From NCBI RefSeq assembly GCF_025370935.1, contig NC_133472.1:17088979-17152978 (forward strand): DNA of 64,000 bases, written 5' to 3'. Below, piece after piece: positions 31,349-39,578 of this stretch. The notes beneath the pieces are model-generated. The model saw nothing but the letters and a program-made list of their open reading frames with translations, made no database searches and had not been told where the DNA came from. The DNA comes from Choristoneura fumiferana. Its lineage: Eukaryota > Arthropoda > Insecta > Lepidoptera > Tortricidae. Position 1 is the stretch's first letter, and every line of letters begins with the position of its first letter. The translations under genes and the position numbers were made by a program.

Positions 31349-34033
31349 GTCAGCCGAAAGACGTCCACTGCTGGACATAGGCCTCCCCCAAGGCTCTCCA
31401 CTCAGACCGGTCTTGCGCTTTCCGCATCCACCGCGATCCCGCGATCTTAACCAAGTCGTCGCTCCATCTTGTTGGAGGCCTACCGACAGCTCGTCTCCCG
31501 GTCCGCGGACGCCATTCCAGAACCTTCTGGCCCCATCGGCCATCCGTCCTGCGAGCAATGTGCCCCGCCCACTGCCACTTTAGTTTCGCAATTCTTCGGG
31601 CTATGTCGGTAACCTTAGTGCTACTGCTTCTAATTTGAATTACTTAGTTTTATTTTACTGTTGCTCCAAATTGGATAAAAAAGCAGCGCCTTAAATGGTT
31701 TGTGACACCTCCACATCCTAATACCCAAAAGGTTACATAACTTAGGTCTCACTTATATTCATTTTTAGTGGCCGGTTCGAAATTGCAAATGCTATTGTGG
31801 GAAAAAAAGTCCTCGTAGCCTAGTGGTAGATGTTTGGCCTTTTAAGCAGTGTCGTTGATTTGAACTGGGCCTTGCATCTAATTTTCAGAATGAATGTGCG
31901 CAATTACAATTGCACTTGAAATTCGTCATAAGCTTTTCAGTGAAGAAAAACATCGCAAAGAAATCTGCATACACCTTCGAGGCTATTCAATGGTTGTGAA
32001 GTTTCTTATCCGCGCTAGGCTCACGTGGGAATTACAGCTCATGCCCTCTTAATCTGGAGGCCTGTGCCTAGCAATGGGGCATGTAGTGTACAGAAGAACA
32101 GGTGATTGGTTGAAGTGTACGACTAAACAGGAATGGGTCAGGCTTTACGTGCCCTTGGTAAAAATACACAAACAGGGTTGTATTGTAATCTGATAACTAA
32201 TGTGTTTAATATGGATAGGAAGCATAGTTCAAATTTAATACCACAAGCAACTCAAGCTTTTAATAGTATAAATATGTTACTAAAGTACGTACGTAGTAAT
32301 ATGTTACGCACCTTAGAAATGTTCGAGCAATAACAATTGAATGTTTATTTGGTCAAAAAACAGTACAATATAAAAAAAATACGAAAATAAAACTTCCGTT
32401 AAACATTGACCAGCAATTATGCCACTAAAATAAGATAAAATAAGATTTACTGAAATCTTTTATTCGCGTCTTCTTTATTCATGACGCAGAAAACTAATAA
32501 AAAACATTTTCGTACCGTGTTTTCGCTGTAACATATTGGTATAAACTGTCACATTAATGCACATGTATCAACATTCTTTTACATCGGCCCCTAGACGTCA
32601 GACGTCGTCAGACGGTCAAGACGGGTGCAAGTTAAATCATAATAATCAGGAGAAACAAGAAAAATGCTAAATCATTTGCTATGCTTAGATTGCGTTAAAG
32701 CGAAGATGAGAGATGAGAGAATTTTACCAACCAACAGAATTTCTGGTTAAAAATATTTATATTCTTAAAAGAATACAAAAGAAATCTATTCATTTTCACT
32801 AAGTTTGTTTATTGTAAACTAAGCTTTCAGCTTATCAATCAAATCAGCACGAATCTACCCACTGCTGGGTAAAGGTCTCATCATTTTCACGCCACTGTCC
32901 GTACCTGTGCCAATCTCATTTGCAGCTTACCCAGCTTATACATAATAAGTACCTAATTTTTAGCAAATAATAGTTATTTAACTCGTAAGATATTAGATAG
33001 ATAGCTACTATACAAGTATGTACGTATTTATAACTCTTTATAGTACGTACTTATCGCATAAAGGGATCTGTTCCAATTAAACTTCAACCGATACTAAGTA
33101 CTGTAATTTATTTTCCTGCAAGTGGGTAATAGATAGCCACACTCAAAAATTGTGATCTGTGATAGCGCAAATCGGTTCTCAGGCACAAAAAATGAGAATA
33201 AAGCATAAATATTTAACGTGTTAGGAGTTGCTACCTAATTAGTATTCTGCAATCTAAATAAAAATTAATAGTTTCTTTTGATTCTTAAATTGTAATCAAT
33301 CTTCAATCTTTTTAAGATACGCGATACGCGATACGAGTAGAACCGTAGAACCAAGATTAATTTAGCATATTGCGAATGCGGTCATTAAATTTTTTTCAGG
33401 GTTTTGTCAGTTAGCAAAAACAGAACCCATTTGGATCACTTTGTTGTCCGTCTTTGTTCTCAGGAACACGTGGAGAAATCGAGCTGAAATTAATATCAAA
33501 TACTTTGTTTGCTAACATTTTTAAATGTTAAAATCCTTGTTGTTGGTGTAAGTGTCGATAGATTCACCGACACTTAAATAAAACGCTACCTCGTATTATG
33601 TTAGATGAGGCGATAATAAAAAAGGCTACGAGTATTTTGACTAATTAACTCGAACGGCAAATCGATACAGATTGAACCGGTGACATGGATGCAAGGCTTT
33701 TAGCCAGATTTTTAATCCTCTTATTAGTTGTGATAACATGACTGGCTTTCTAGCCAGAAAGGCGCACGCGCTTTTAGCTAGCTTCACATGTTCCGTGGTT
33801 ACGTACATGATTATGTTTGTTCCAGTTTCTTGATGGAGGCGTTTTCGGCGTCCCAGCTGCTGGAGCAGGCGTCGGCTGCAACGGTGATGGCGGGTCATCT
33901 GACCAACAAGCAGAAATGTGCGATCAGCGAGAAGCTGGCGGTCTGCGCGCACCGGCTGCAGGACGGCGGCGCCGAGGTCATGCAGCTCACAGACCTCGGC
34001 TGCACCATCATCATGGCTAACAACAACCCTTGA
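26667..34033 (+). CDS. RFC4: Replication factor C subunit, RFC4 type (gene span, six coding exons)
   Basis: Small ATPase subunit of the RFC clamp loader, which opens PCNA and loads it at primer-template junctions. Exons are 26667-26773, 26849-27124, 27228-27446, 29372-29531, 31194-31276 and 33826-34033; phases agree and give 350 aa (human RFC4 363). MQAFLKTGKIST and PAPWVEKYRP open as in RFC4. Walker A is GPPGTGKT (70-77), Walker B VILDEAD (138-144), sensor 1 LICNYVSRI, and the trans-acting Arg lies in ITSRCSKFRF (SRC at 183-185). EGDLRRALTALQ marks domain 2 and the helical collar domain closes the protein. Exon 4 seems to use a GC donor. Naming follows the human subunit, since insect RfC numbering differs. 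Confidence 0.94.
26849..27124 (+). CDS. RFC4: RFC4 exon 2 (Walker A)
   Basis: Acceptor TCTTCCAG/CCGT, donor GCTGA/GTAAGT. Encodes RPRTIDDIVDQGEVV, GPPGTGKTSAILAAARQLFG and VLELNASDERGIQVVRDKVK. The exon is clearly more G+C-rich than its flanks. Confidence 0.95.
27228..27446 (+). CDS. RFC4: RFC4 exon 3 (Walker B, sensor 1, SRC motif)
   Basis: Acceptor ATTTTTAG/TGGC, donor AAAAG/GTAAAA. Encodes DGQPCPPYKLVILDEADSMT, RRTMERETRTTRFCLICNYV and ITSRCSKFRFKPL. Confidence 0.95.
27447..28169. other. RFC4 intron 3, first part
   Basis: A+T-rich; no repeat or exon recognised. The minus-strand frame at 27768-28154 lacks motifs. Confidence 0.4.
28170..28480 (-). mobile_element. LINE 3' end, antisense
   Basis: Minus-strand LINE tail: TCAAAGTCAAAATATCTTTA, TTCAATTTAGGCTATAACAA, CGGTTCGGAAAAACCTCTGC and AATATCCCTGTCCATGATAT. 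The plus-strand sister at 63600-63985 matches in the same order; short tails of the family are at 9622 and 30870. Confidence 0.7.
28803..29290. repeat. ~490-bp repeat, inverted partner of 6985-7420
   Basis: Opposite-strand copy of the element next to the Ythdf 3' end; it includes AACTTTGTGAGGTGGTATCA and CTATTGCCACTTTTAGCGCT. It ends 82 bp before RFC4 exon 4. Confidence 0.7.
29372..29531 (+). CDS. RFC4: RFC4 exon 4, GC donor
   Basis: Acceptor GTGTTGCAG/GCTA. Encodes RLREICEAEGVEVGEGEVLH, CEGDLRRALTALQCCQRLLG and GVTADGLVE. The family alignment places the break at GLVE/VTGLVPD; the sequence there is GAG/GCAAGA, the GC-AG donor consensus. The only nearby GT (CTT/GTTGAG, six bases upstream) is a poor donor and would drop Val-Glu. 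Confidence 0.85.
29815..29975 (-). repeat. Helitron-like lepidopteran repeat fragment
   Basis: Contains AAATTTTGTCCAAATCCGTC, AAGCCGTTTTAGCTC and CTTTTGCTTTTATAATAATA in order, as in the copy at 39366. Confidence 0.55.
29976..30150. repeat. Word-repeat element in RFC4 intron 4 (ATTTCATGATCTGCCTA words)
   Basis: TTTCATGATATGCCTAG, ATTTCATGATCTGCCTAA, TTTCACGATATGCCTAGG and AATTTCGTGATCCGGTGAG recur with small changes; CGGTGAGTTTTGAACGAT and CCGGTGAGTTTTACGATC are a second word pair. Confidence 0.55.
30151..30869. other. RFC4 intron 4, no exon seen
   Basis: A+T-rich; includes a TTTTACGCCACC...TTTAACGACAAG stretch that reads like spacer. Nothing recognised. Confidence 0.4.
30870..30955 (+). 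mobile_element. Short LINE 3' tail
   Basis: GTAGGCTAAGTGCTTGTTAT, AGCCTAAACTGAATAAGGAT and a TTTGACTTTTGACTTTG tail: the last 85 bp of the LINE family at 63600-63985, heavily 5'-truncated. Confidence 0.65.
31194..31276 (+). CDS. RFC4: RFC4 exon 5
   Basis: Acceptor TTTCTGCAG/GTGAC, donor GAAAC/GTAAGT. Encodes VTGLVPDVLVNEYLGIKNYA and ELEQFVE. An RTE fragment with an intact target duplication begins 42 bp after the donor. Confidence 0.92.
31319..31627 (-). mobile_element. RTE-type LINE 3' fragment with 18-bp target duplication
   Basis: The minus strand encodes an uninterrupted C terminus: GHIARRTDGRWGQKVLEWRP, RTGRRAVGRPPTRW, DDLVKIAGSRWMRKAQDRS and EAYVQQWTSFG then stop, followed by an (ATG)n tail. 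This is the RTE-clade reverse transcriptase end. TTCTAATTTGAATTACTT occurs exactly at 31301-31318 and 31628-31645, so both boundaries are certain. It is 5'-truncated, as usual for target-primed insertion, and lies in RFC4 intron 5. Confidence 0.9.
31805..32115 (+). repeat. tRNA-headed SINE with RTE-like tail
   Basis: A-box-like GTAGCCTAGTGGTAGA, B-box-like GATTTGAACTGGG, then GTCATAAGCTTTTCAGTGAA and the tail GGAGGCCTGTGCCTAGCAAT with GGGGCATGTAG, resembling an RTE 3' end, which would let RTE reverse transcriptase copy it. Confidence 0.65.
32116..33379. other. RFC4 intron 5, no exon seen
   Basis: A+T-rich; the 66-aa plus frame at 32133 has no motif. Nothing recognised. Confidence 0.4.
33380..33530 (+). 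repeat. Fragment of the GGGTTCCG-type interspersed repeat
   Basis: CATTTGGATCACTTTGTTGT and CCGTCTTTGTTCTCAGG, then AGAAATCGAGCTGAAATTAA, resemble the repeat with GTCTGTC motifs at 44115; the relation is partial. Confidence 0.4.
33826..34033 (+). CDS. RFC4: RFC4 exon 6, C-terminal collar and stop
   Basis: Acceptor TTGTTCCAG/TTTCT. Encodes TFLMEAFSASQLLEQASA, LTNKQKCAISEKLAVCAHRL and LTDLGCTIIMANNNP, then TGA. Nine bases after the stop, AAG/GTACGC looks like a donor for a spliced 3' UTR. Confidence 0.93.
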
Positions 34034-34042
34034 TCGGATAAG

Positions 34043-34559
34043 GTACGCCATTTGTAAGACTCTTTATTACAAACAAAGTGATAATTAGTACGGATATTTT
34101 TTTTCTATCGATCCCATGGTATTTGCTGTCTTTCAAAAACTTTACATAATTAACCCGCCAAATGCGTTTAGACCACGCACGGTGTAGGGTTCTGTACACA
34201 TATGGGGCAAATGTTCAATATTAAGACACTCCACACTATGGGTGTAGGCGGGAAATAAACACCATGCCCACTTTACTTGTAGACTTTGTTAACTATGTAA
34301 TATTGAATGAAATGTTTTTATGATCGTTCAATGGTCTTGACTTGACAATATTGTTAATTGTAATAAACCACCTTTTACTCAGTGTAGGTAAGTTATTGTA
34401 TGAATTATCAAGGGAACAAATTAACTTCATAATTTTGAGCTAGCGCCATTTATTGCTTGAAGTCCCCAAACTATTGGAATTATGCATGCCGCATGATCCA
34501 TCGTAGAATATTGCACAAAATGTGATGATTTCCCTTGTCAAGCATTGCGAAAGGTTTTT
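34043..34559. other. Putative RFC4 3'-UTR intron, first part
   Basis: No gene or repeat recognised in this A+T-rich stretch. Confidence 0.4.
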
Positions 34560-34805
34560 TTGTATAATGGGACACTTGACACCAATTTTGACCTAGTCCC
34601 AAACTAAGCAAATCTTATACTACAGGCAACGGATAAACATACTTATATAGATAACTACATACTTAAATACATATTAAACATCCAAGACCCGAGAACAAAC
34701 ATTCGTATTATTCATACAAATACCTGCCTCGGCCGGAAATCGAACCCGGGACCTCTAGCTTCGTAGTTCGTAGGTTCTCTAACCACTTAGCCATCCGCTC
34801 GTCGT
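34560..34805 (-). repeat. tRNA-headed SINE, antisense
   Basis: On the minus strand: GGATGGCTAAGTGGTTAGAG (A-box), GGTCCCGGGTTCGATTTCC (B-box), then CGAGGCAGGTATTTG, GTATGTTTATCCGTTGCC and TTTGCTTAGTTTGGGAC. The 3' half matches 52800-52990. Both promoter boxes are well preserved. Confidence 0.75.
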
Positions 34806-35339
34806 TTGTGAAAGAGTTCCGCCGCGTGTTACTATTCCGTTACTGCCATGAGCGATCGGGTGTGCCTGCACCAGTCAGAACAATGTGCCTACAATATTAG
34901 GGGGGTTATTTCGCTACGTATTGGGGGATCTTGTTACATCTTGTATTGTACACAACCAGTTACTGTTAAAACATCAGTGCGTCTGTGTATACTAATTAGT
35001 TTTCTGAACTTCTGAACGTTCCGACACATTTTAAAATCTTATGTCTTCTAGGTACCTCTAGTGGGTGTATCTAGAGGGACGAGGGGCGGCTGAAAAGTTC
35101 TAAGCCTAAGGTACTTTGAGGTTGCATACTCGTATTTATGTGTTAGAGGTACTGGCCACTAAAAAAAAAAATTAAACTGTTTATTTCTTTTCAAATTAAA
35201 AAAATATATATTATAATTAGCATAATCTTTTTATTTTAAGATTACATTAGTAATTATTAGATCTAACTTAGTAATTTAAACTGTTACTATCTATACATTA
35301 AATATTTATAAGTAATTAATCATTATTTGTTAGTAGGTA

Positions 35340-35680
35340 CTTTTTTACAATATTCTAAGCTTGTGTTGGCTTGTCAGATATACATTTTATGGTATCATGA
35401 GGGAAGCTGTTTAGGATTTGTGGCAGGTAATTTGACCACACTCTTTTGCCATATTGATTTCTACTCTTAGATATTTTAAAATAGGGTTCATTGGATAGGT
35501 GCCGGAGGTTGGCTGATCTTGTATATCTATCAAGTTTCTCAATTCGGTTCATATATTCTAATATCATAGCCGATTTTACCTTATCAAATACACTAAAAAG
35601 ACCATTTAAAAAGTAAATAATTAAAAGAAAAAAAATATGTTTCTTTTGGGTAACACTCTTTTCCGGCCCGGATAACACCG
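35340..35680 (-). pseudogene. LINE C-terminal fragment nested in mariner
   Basis: The minus frame includes LNGLFSVFDKVKSAMILEYM, LDRYTRSANLRHLSNEPYF and KSRNQYGKRVWSNYLPQ before a stop at 35355. The YxTRSA...SRNQYGKRVWxxLP pattern resembles the tail of Jockey/CR1-type reverse transcriptases; the clade is uncertain. A+T-rich sequence with A/T runs (35160-35340) is its likely 3' UTR. Confidence 0.5.
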
Positions 35681-35689
35681 ACATGGGAA

Positions 35690-36095
35690 TATAGTAACTG
35701 TTGATGAAACATGGATCAGACAGTATGATCCAGAGTCGAAGTCTGAATCTATGCAGTGGATCGAAAAGGGTGAAAGGCCACCGAAGAAATTCAAGGTCCA
35801 AAGATCGGCGTCTAAGGTAATGGCCACCGTGTTTTGGGATTGCGAAGGCATTCTTTTAATAGACTATTTGGCAAAAGGCTCTACAATAAATGCAGTTTAT
35901 TATGCCGAGCTATTAAGAAAGGTGCGACAAGCCATAGTCGAGGAACGAAGGGGCAAACTGAGCAAAGGCATTTTGTTTTTGCAAGACAACGCCCCCGTTC
36001 ACACCGCTCGTGTTGCCCAGCTTGCTCTGAAGGAAACTGGCCTCGAGGAAATTGATCATCCACCCTACAGCATTATTTTCTATTCAGCAATTTGA
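35690..36095 (+). pseudogene. Mariner transposase fragment lacking the third catalytic Asp
   Basis: Reads VTVDETWIRQYDPESK, QWIEKGERPPKKFK, TVFWDCEGILLIDYLAKG and GILFLQDNAPVHTARVAQ, then HPPYS. DETW and LQDNAP hold the first two Asp of the DD34D triad. After HPPYS the expected proline-aspartate segment is gone and a stop follows; NLKKDLRGKRFGSDEEM continues in another frame just beyond. Inactive. Confidence 0.85.
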
Positions 36096-36356
36096 AGAAA
36101 GATTTAAGGGGAAAGCGATTTGGCAGTGATGAAGAAATGAAGGCGGCTGTACAGGAACATTTCGACAGCCAAAATAAAATTATTTTTTAACGGTCTAAAA
36201 GCATTGTTTAAAAAATGTAATAAATGCATTGAATTAAAGGGAGATTATATTGAAAAATAAAAATAGTAAAAAAATCTGAATATTTTTTTTCTACCTTAGC
36301 CTTAGAACTTTTCAGCTGTTAGGATGTTAGGTTTAAAACAAATAATGCATTACTTA

Positions 36357-36482
36357 GGGCCTGTTTCACCAGTCTGATAAATCCCTGATATTAGTTGGTG
36401 TATCACGTCTATTATGCCTTCTTTGTTTATTTGAACGGGTGAAATAGGTCAGGAATTTATGAGAACGTCGTGAAACCGGCCC
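36357..36482. repeat. Harbinger-type MITE with TTA duplication
   Basis: GGGCCTGTTTCACCAGTCTG at the left, GTCGTGAAACCGGCCC at the right, TTA on both sides (36354-36356 and 36483-36485). A sister at 59097-59238 has the same GGGxCTGTTTCACCA start. Confidence 0.75.
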
Positions 36483-36835
36483 TTAGATTGATCATTTCGT
36501 GAATATCACAATTAGCTCGAAGAAAGGCTTTATTAAAACAAATGCTTCATATTTTACTTTTGTGTACTTACCTAGTTTGCGTGTTACTTAATTTGATTCT
36601 GTAGTTCACAATTTTTATTATTTTGTGCATTACAAGGAGGTTCCAATAGGTATTGAAAAGTGTAGTTTCAAATAACAACGTTGACTAGGGTTTTCTTTTC
36701 GTTTCCCACCTGTAGATACTTTGCTACTTCAACTTTACTACCCCCTCAACTGTCAGTTAACCTACATTAATTCAATTTAAATCTTTGCCCATACTTTTCA
36801 ATAGTTTTCTGTATTAACAAGGAATCATTTTGCAG

Positions 36836-37030
36836 GTGCCGTGAACGTGCTGCGATTGAATGCGCTCAATCTGAATGGAACTTCACGAACGCCTTCAATC
36901 AAGATCGATTCCTCGTAATCATTTGTGTAAATGTTGATTGGTTTATTGTTCAAATCTTGTGGTTATGAAGCGGAGTATTGTTTAGACTATGCGCTTGATT
37001 TTATGAATAAATATGTTTTGTATTAAGCTG
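36836..37030 (+). other. RFC4: Putative RFC4 3'-UTR exon with poly(A) signal
   Basis: A good acceptor ATCATTTTGCAG/GTGCC opens a unique stretch that ends with AATAAA at 37006-37011. Its best upstream partner is the donor AAG/GTACGC at 34042, nine bases after the RFC4 stop. The junction would lie so close to the stop that nonsense-mediated decay is not expected. It could instead belong to an unseen gene. Confidence 0.45.
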
Positions 37031-37049
37031 TCTTGTTTTATCGTTATTT

Positions 37050-37115
37050 TTAAACCGACTTCAAAAAAGGAGGAGGTTATCAATTCGGTTGTATTTTTTT
37101 ATATATCAAACATTT
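37050..37115 (+). repeat. Short lepidopteran repeat end
   Basis: AAACCGACTTCAAAAAAGGA then GGAGGTTATCAATTCGGTTG; complement of the end at 14060-14120. Confidence 0.55.
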
Positions 37116-37429
37116 CACGTAGTTGATAGTTAACGCAGCGCATGAATTCTAAGACAAGAGTACTGTACGGAAATACAGCTTCAACCCTCAAAACAATACC
37201 CTTGAAGTTGTTTCATACTTGTAGCTGTTATAATAATTTTCAGTTCTTAATAGAATTGATGTTTTTCTCTTGTTTTTCTATTTTACACATTACACATTAT
37301 TTTTAAGCCATAAATGGAGTAATTCGGTCCCATGTTAGTAAAATTTCCGCTGTCTGTTAAACGGATGGGCGAGTAGGAAAGAAAGGAAATAACGTTCTTA
37401 TAGTACAGAAAAGATAATATCGGGTGGCA

Positions 37430-38450
37430 GTTGCAGCCGCGGGCCGCGGCGGTGGCGGCGGGCGAAGCGGAGTCTCGCCCCTCCACCGTGCGTTTGCGCG
37501 CGCTCGCAGCTCATTGGCCGGCGACGACCGCCGCTTCCCCACCCAAGGTGCACGCGCAGCGTCTAGTTTTCAGATTTGAAATCTCGACCGTTTATTTCGT
37601 GTCGAGCAGTCGTAGCGCGCTGTCGTGGTCCAGCAACCGCTGCAAGCGGCCGGGACAATTATTCTCGTTTAATAGCAAGGCAACGTGCTCGCGCTCGTTA
37701 CCGGTCGGTTCGGTGATACGACGTGACGTCTCTAACGATTAGTGCGTGCAGTGCATCGTCGGCTTCTACGAAACGGCGACGGTCGACGATAAAAGGTCAA
37801 TTTCTTTCGATGAGTGGAGGTTTAGTGCATGTTTTACCACATCATGACTAGATCCACACTCATCCATGGAAGTTGCGATGTCCATCGCGGAGCACGTCGA
37901 GCGAAGCCAGCGGCGGCGCGCGGCGGCGGCCGGCGGCAGGTACGCGCCGGCGGAGGCAACGCCGCGTCTACCTGGCGATGGCGGCGCTGTCGCCGCCTAA
38001 ATATCACCTTTAGATACGCTCCGCGCCGCTAAGCTCTTACCTATGTTCATTTCGTTTCAAATGTGTTTTTACAGTATTTTTTGCTGCTGCGGTGGACGAA
38101 ATATTTTTCCATTAAATTGAGTCATGCTTAATTTTGTTTTAAATTTACTTCAGTTTGATTGTAACCTTTTTATATTTAGTAATAATATGTAAGTGGCTAC
38201 AAGACGTTTCGGGACCGGAGCGGCGCGCGCGTGGACAGGAAGCGAAGGGTCGCACTCGCTCTCCCCACCGCAGCAGTTAGGGGCGCCTCGGCGGGTTTTA
38301 CCGGGCCGCTGGACGCTTCTAAGAAAGAGCCGGCTCGGTGGCTTGTGCTAAGAAGGGGTCAGTGCAGTGACGTCACGGGCGGCCGCCGACCCCTCTCCCC
38401 TCTGAAGGGCCTCACTTCGTACAATAGACTACCATTATAATTATGTCATC
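37430..38450 (+). promoter_or_regulatory. CpG-rich island, candidate promoter
   Basis: About 1 kb of strongly G+C- and CpG-rich unique DNA in an A+T-rich neighbourhood, with blocks at 37430-37740, 37866-38000 and 38210-38410. It includes a perfect CRE palindrome TGACGTCA at 38368-38375 and a half-site TGACGTCT near 37724. The consensus splice donor CAG/GTACGC at 37939 supports a transcript reading to the right. No TATA box is obvious. Confidence 0.6.
37866..37939 (+). CDS. Candidate first coding exon, unrecognised gene
   Basis: An ATG at 37866 opens MEVAMSIAEHVERSQRRRAA with two more Ala and Gly-Gly before the donor CAG/GTACGC (phase 2). An in-frame TGA at 37845 closes the frame upstream. 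A competing ATG at 37844, with A at -3, opens another frame through the same donor (MTRSTLIHGSCDV...). I do not recognise either peptide and find no downstream exon in the window, so if this is real the first intron exceeds 26 kb. Confidence 0.35.
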
Positions 38451-38929
38451 CACACATCCGCTTTTCTGTGCTCTTTCTGTGCAAACAATAGACTGAAATA
38501 AAACTGCTGTTTATTTTTCTGTGCTTGTTCAGCGAAATCGTTTTTTTTGTGTTAGCAGGTAGGTAGGTTTATATTTTTACCGTGAACTTCGAAACTGCAA
38601 TACATTGATGTATTGTTGTATAGGTAGTCATTTACGATGACGCGTGCCGTGGTTCTTACTACAATGTCCAATTTTGACAAAATCACGCGTCTTCGTGGAT
38701 GGCACTATACAAGCAAATAATGTTTCCTATTAATGTCGTCGCTTATCCATCAGCTTACTTTTGTTAATTATTGTAGGTACAATATTTTATGTATTTCGAT
38801 TATTAGATTGCACGTACCCGAACGCATGTAACTTACCCGAAATTAGAATTTATTTTTGGGCCGGAAATTAAAAGCAAATAGAGTATTAAAAAAAATGTAC
38901 GGACAAACCTCAATAAGCCTTATTCCTTC
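38451..38929. other. No exon seen
   Basis: A+T-rich unique-looking sequence downstream of the CpG island. Confidence 0.4.
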
Positions 38930-39190
38930 AAGCTAAAACAGATGGATGGATTTGGATGAAATTTGGTACCTATGTAAATAGTTGGAGATCTGGAATAACA
39001 CATAGGCCACTTTTTATCCCGCTATTCCCACGGGATTGGGATACAATTTCGAAATCTCCTCCGCTGGGTATATGGAAATTTGGCGCGGTTGTTTATAATG
39101 AACGTCAATGAAGACTACGATGTCATTTTTGGAAATTCTTCGGTTCTATGGCTTACAAACGCGTGCGAAGCCTCGGGTAATCCCTATTTT
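38930..39190 (-). repeat. Helitron-like lepidopteran repeat
   Basis: GGATGGATTTGGATGAAATT, TATTCCCACGGGATTGGGAT and the end AACGCGTGCGAAGCCTCGGG. Confidence 0.65.
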
Positions 39191-39365
39191 CGTTAAACAA
39201 TTATTATTAAATCAATGTCATACATAATTCATTTCGTAGTATAGGTAAGGTCCGAGATCCAGCCTTATGATTTCAATCAGTCTAGTTTTAATTTAATTGA
39301 AATAGTAGTTATATTTTTGATAGTAGAAGAAATAAGTTTCATGGCGGTTACCATCGAATATATTA

Positions 39366-39578
39366 TAAACGTTAGCTGTTGCCCGCGACTCCGTCCGTGT
39401 ATATTTGGTTTATCGCTATCCTAAAACTAACTCTACTAAACTCGCTATATAATAAAAACTATCCCATGTCCTTCCCCGGGACTCAAACTATACACAAAAT
39501 TTCATCTAAATGGTTCATCGGTTTAGACGTGACACACAAGAAACTAACTTACAAACTTTCGCATTTATAATATTAGTT
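39366..39578 (+). repeat. Helitron-like lepidopteran repeat, complete short copy
   Basis: GCTGTTGCCCGCGACTCCGT at the start, CCCATGTCCTTCCCCGGGAC, TTTCATCTAAATGGTTCATC, and the end TTTCGCATTTATAATATTAG. Confidence 0.65.

Larger units (their letters stand above)
35088..36317 (+). mobile_element. Mariner transposon, disrupted by a LINE fragment
   Basis: Inverted ends: GGCTGAAAAGTTCTAAGCCT at about 35087 and the complement AGCCTTAGAACTTTTCAGC at 36298-36316. The right half carries transposase remains (35690-36200). The N-terminal half of transposase is absent; LINE-derived sequence fills 35155-35680. Confidence 0.8.

Noticed and set aside
31320..31350. (CAT)n microsatellite
   Set aside because: It is the 3' tail of the RTE insertion at 31319-31627, explained by the target duplication.
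32133..32333. 66-aa plus-strand frame in RFC4 intron 5
   Set aside because: No conserved motif, no splice support, and the RFC4 protein is complete without it.
34730..34800. tRNA gene on the minus strand
   Set aside because: A and B boxes are present but no full cloverleaf, and the sequence runs on into a SINE body with a relative at 52801.
38231..38440. 69-aa G+C-rich frame inside the CpG island
   Set aside because: Arg/Ala/Pro-rich composition follows base content; no conserved motif or splice boundary.
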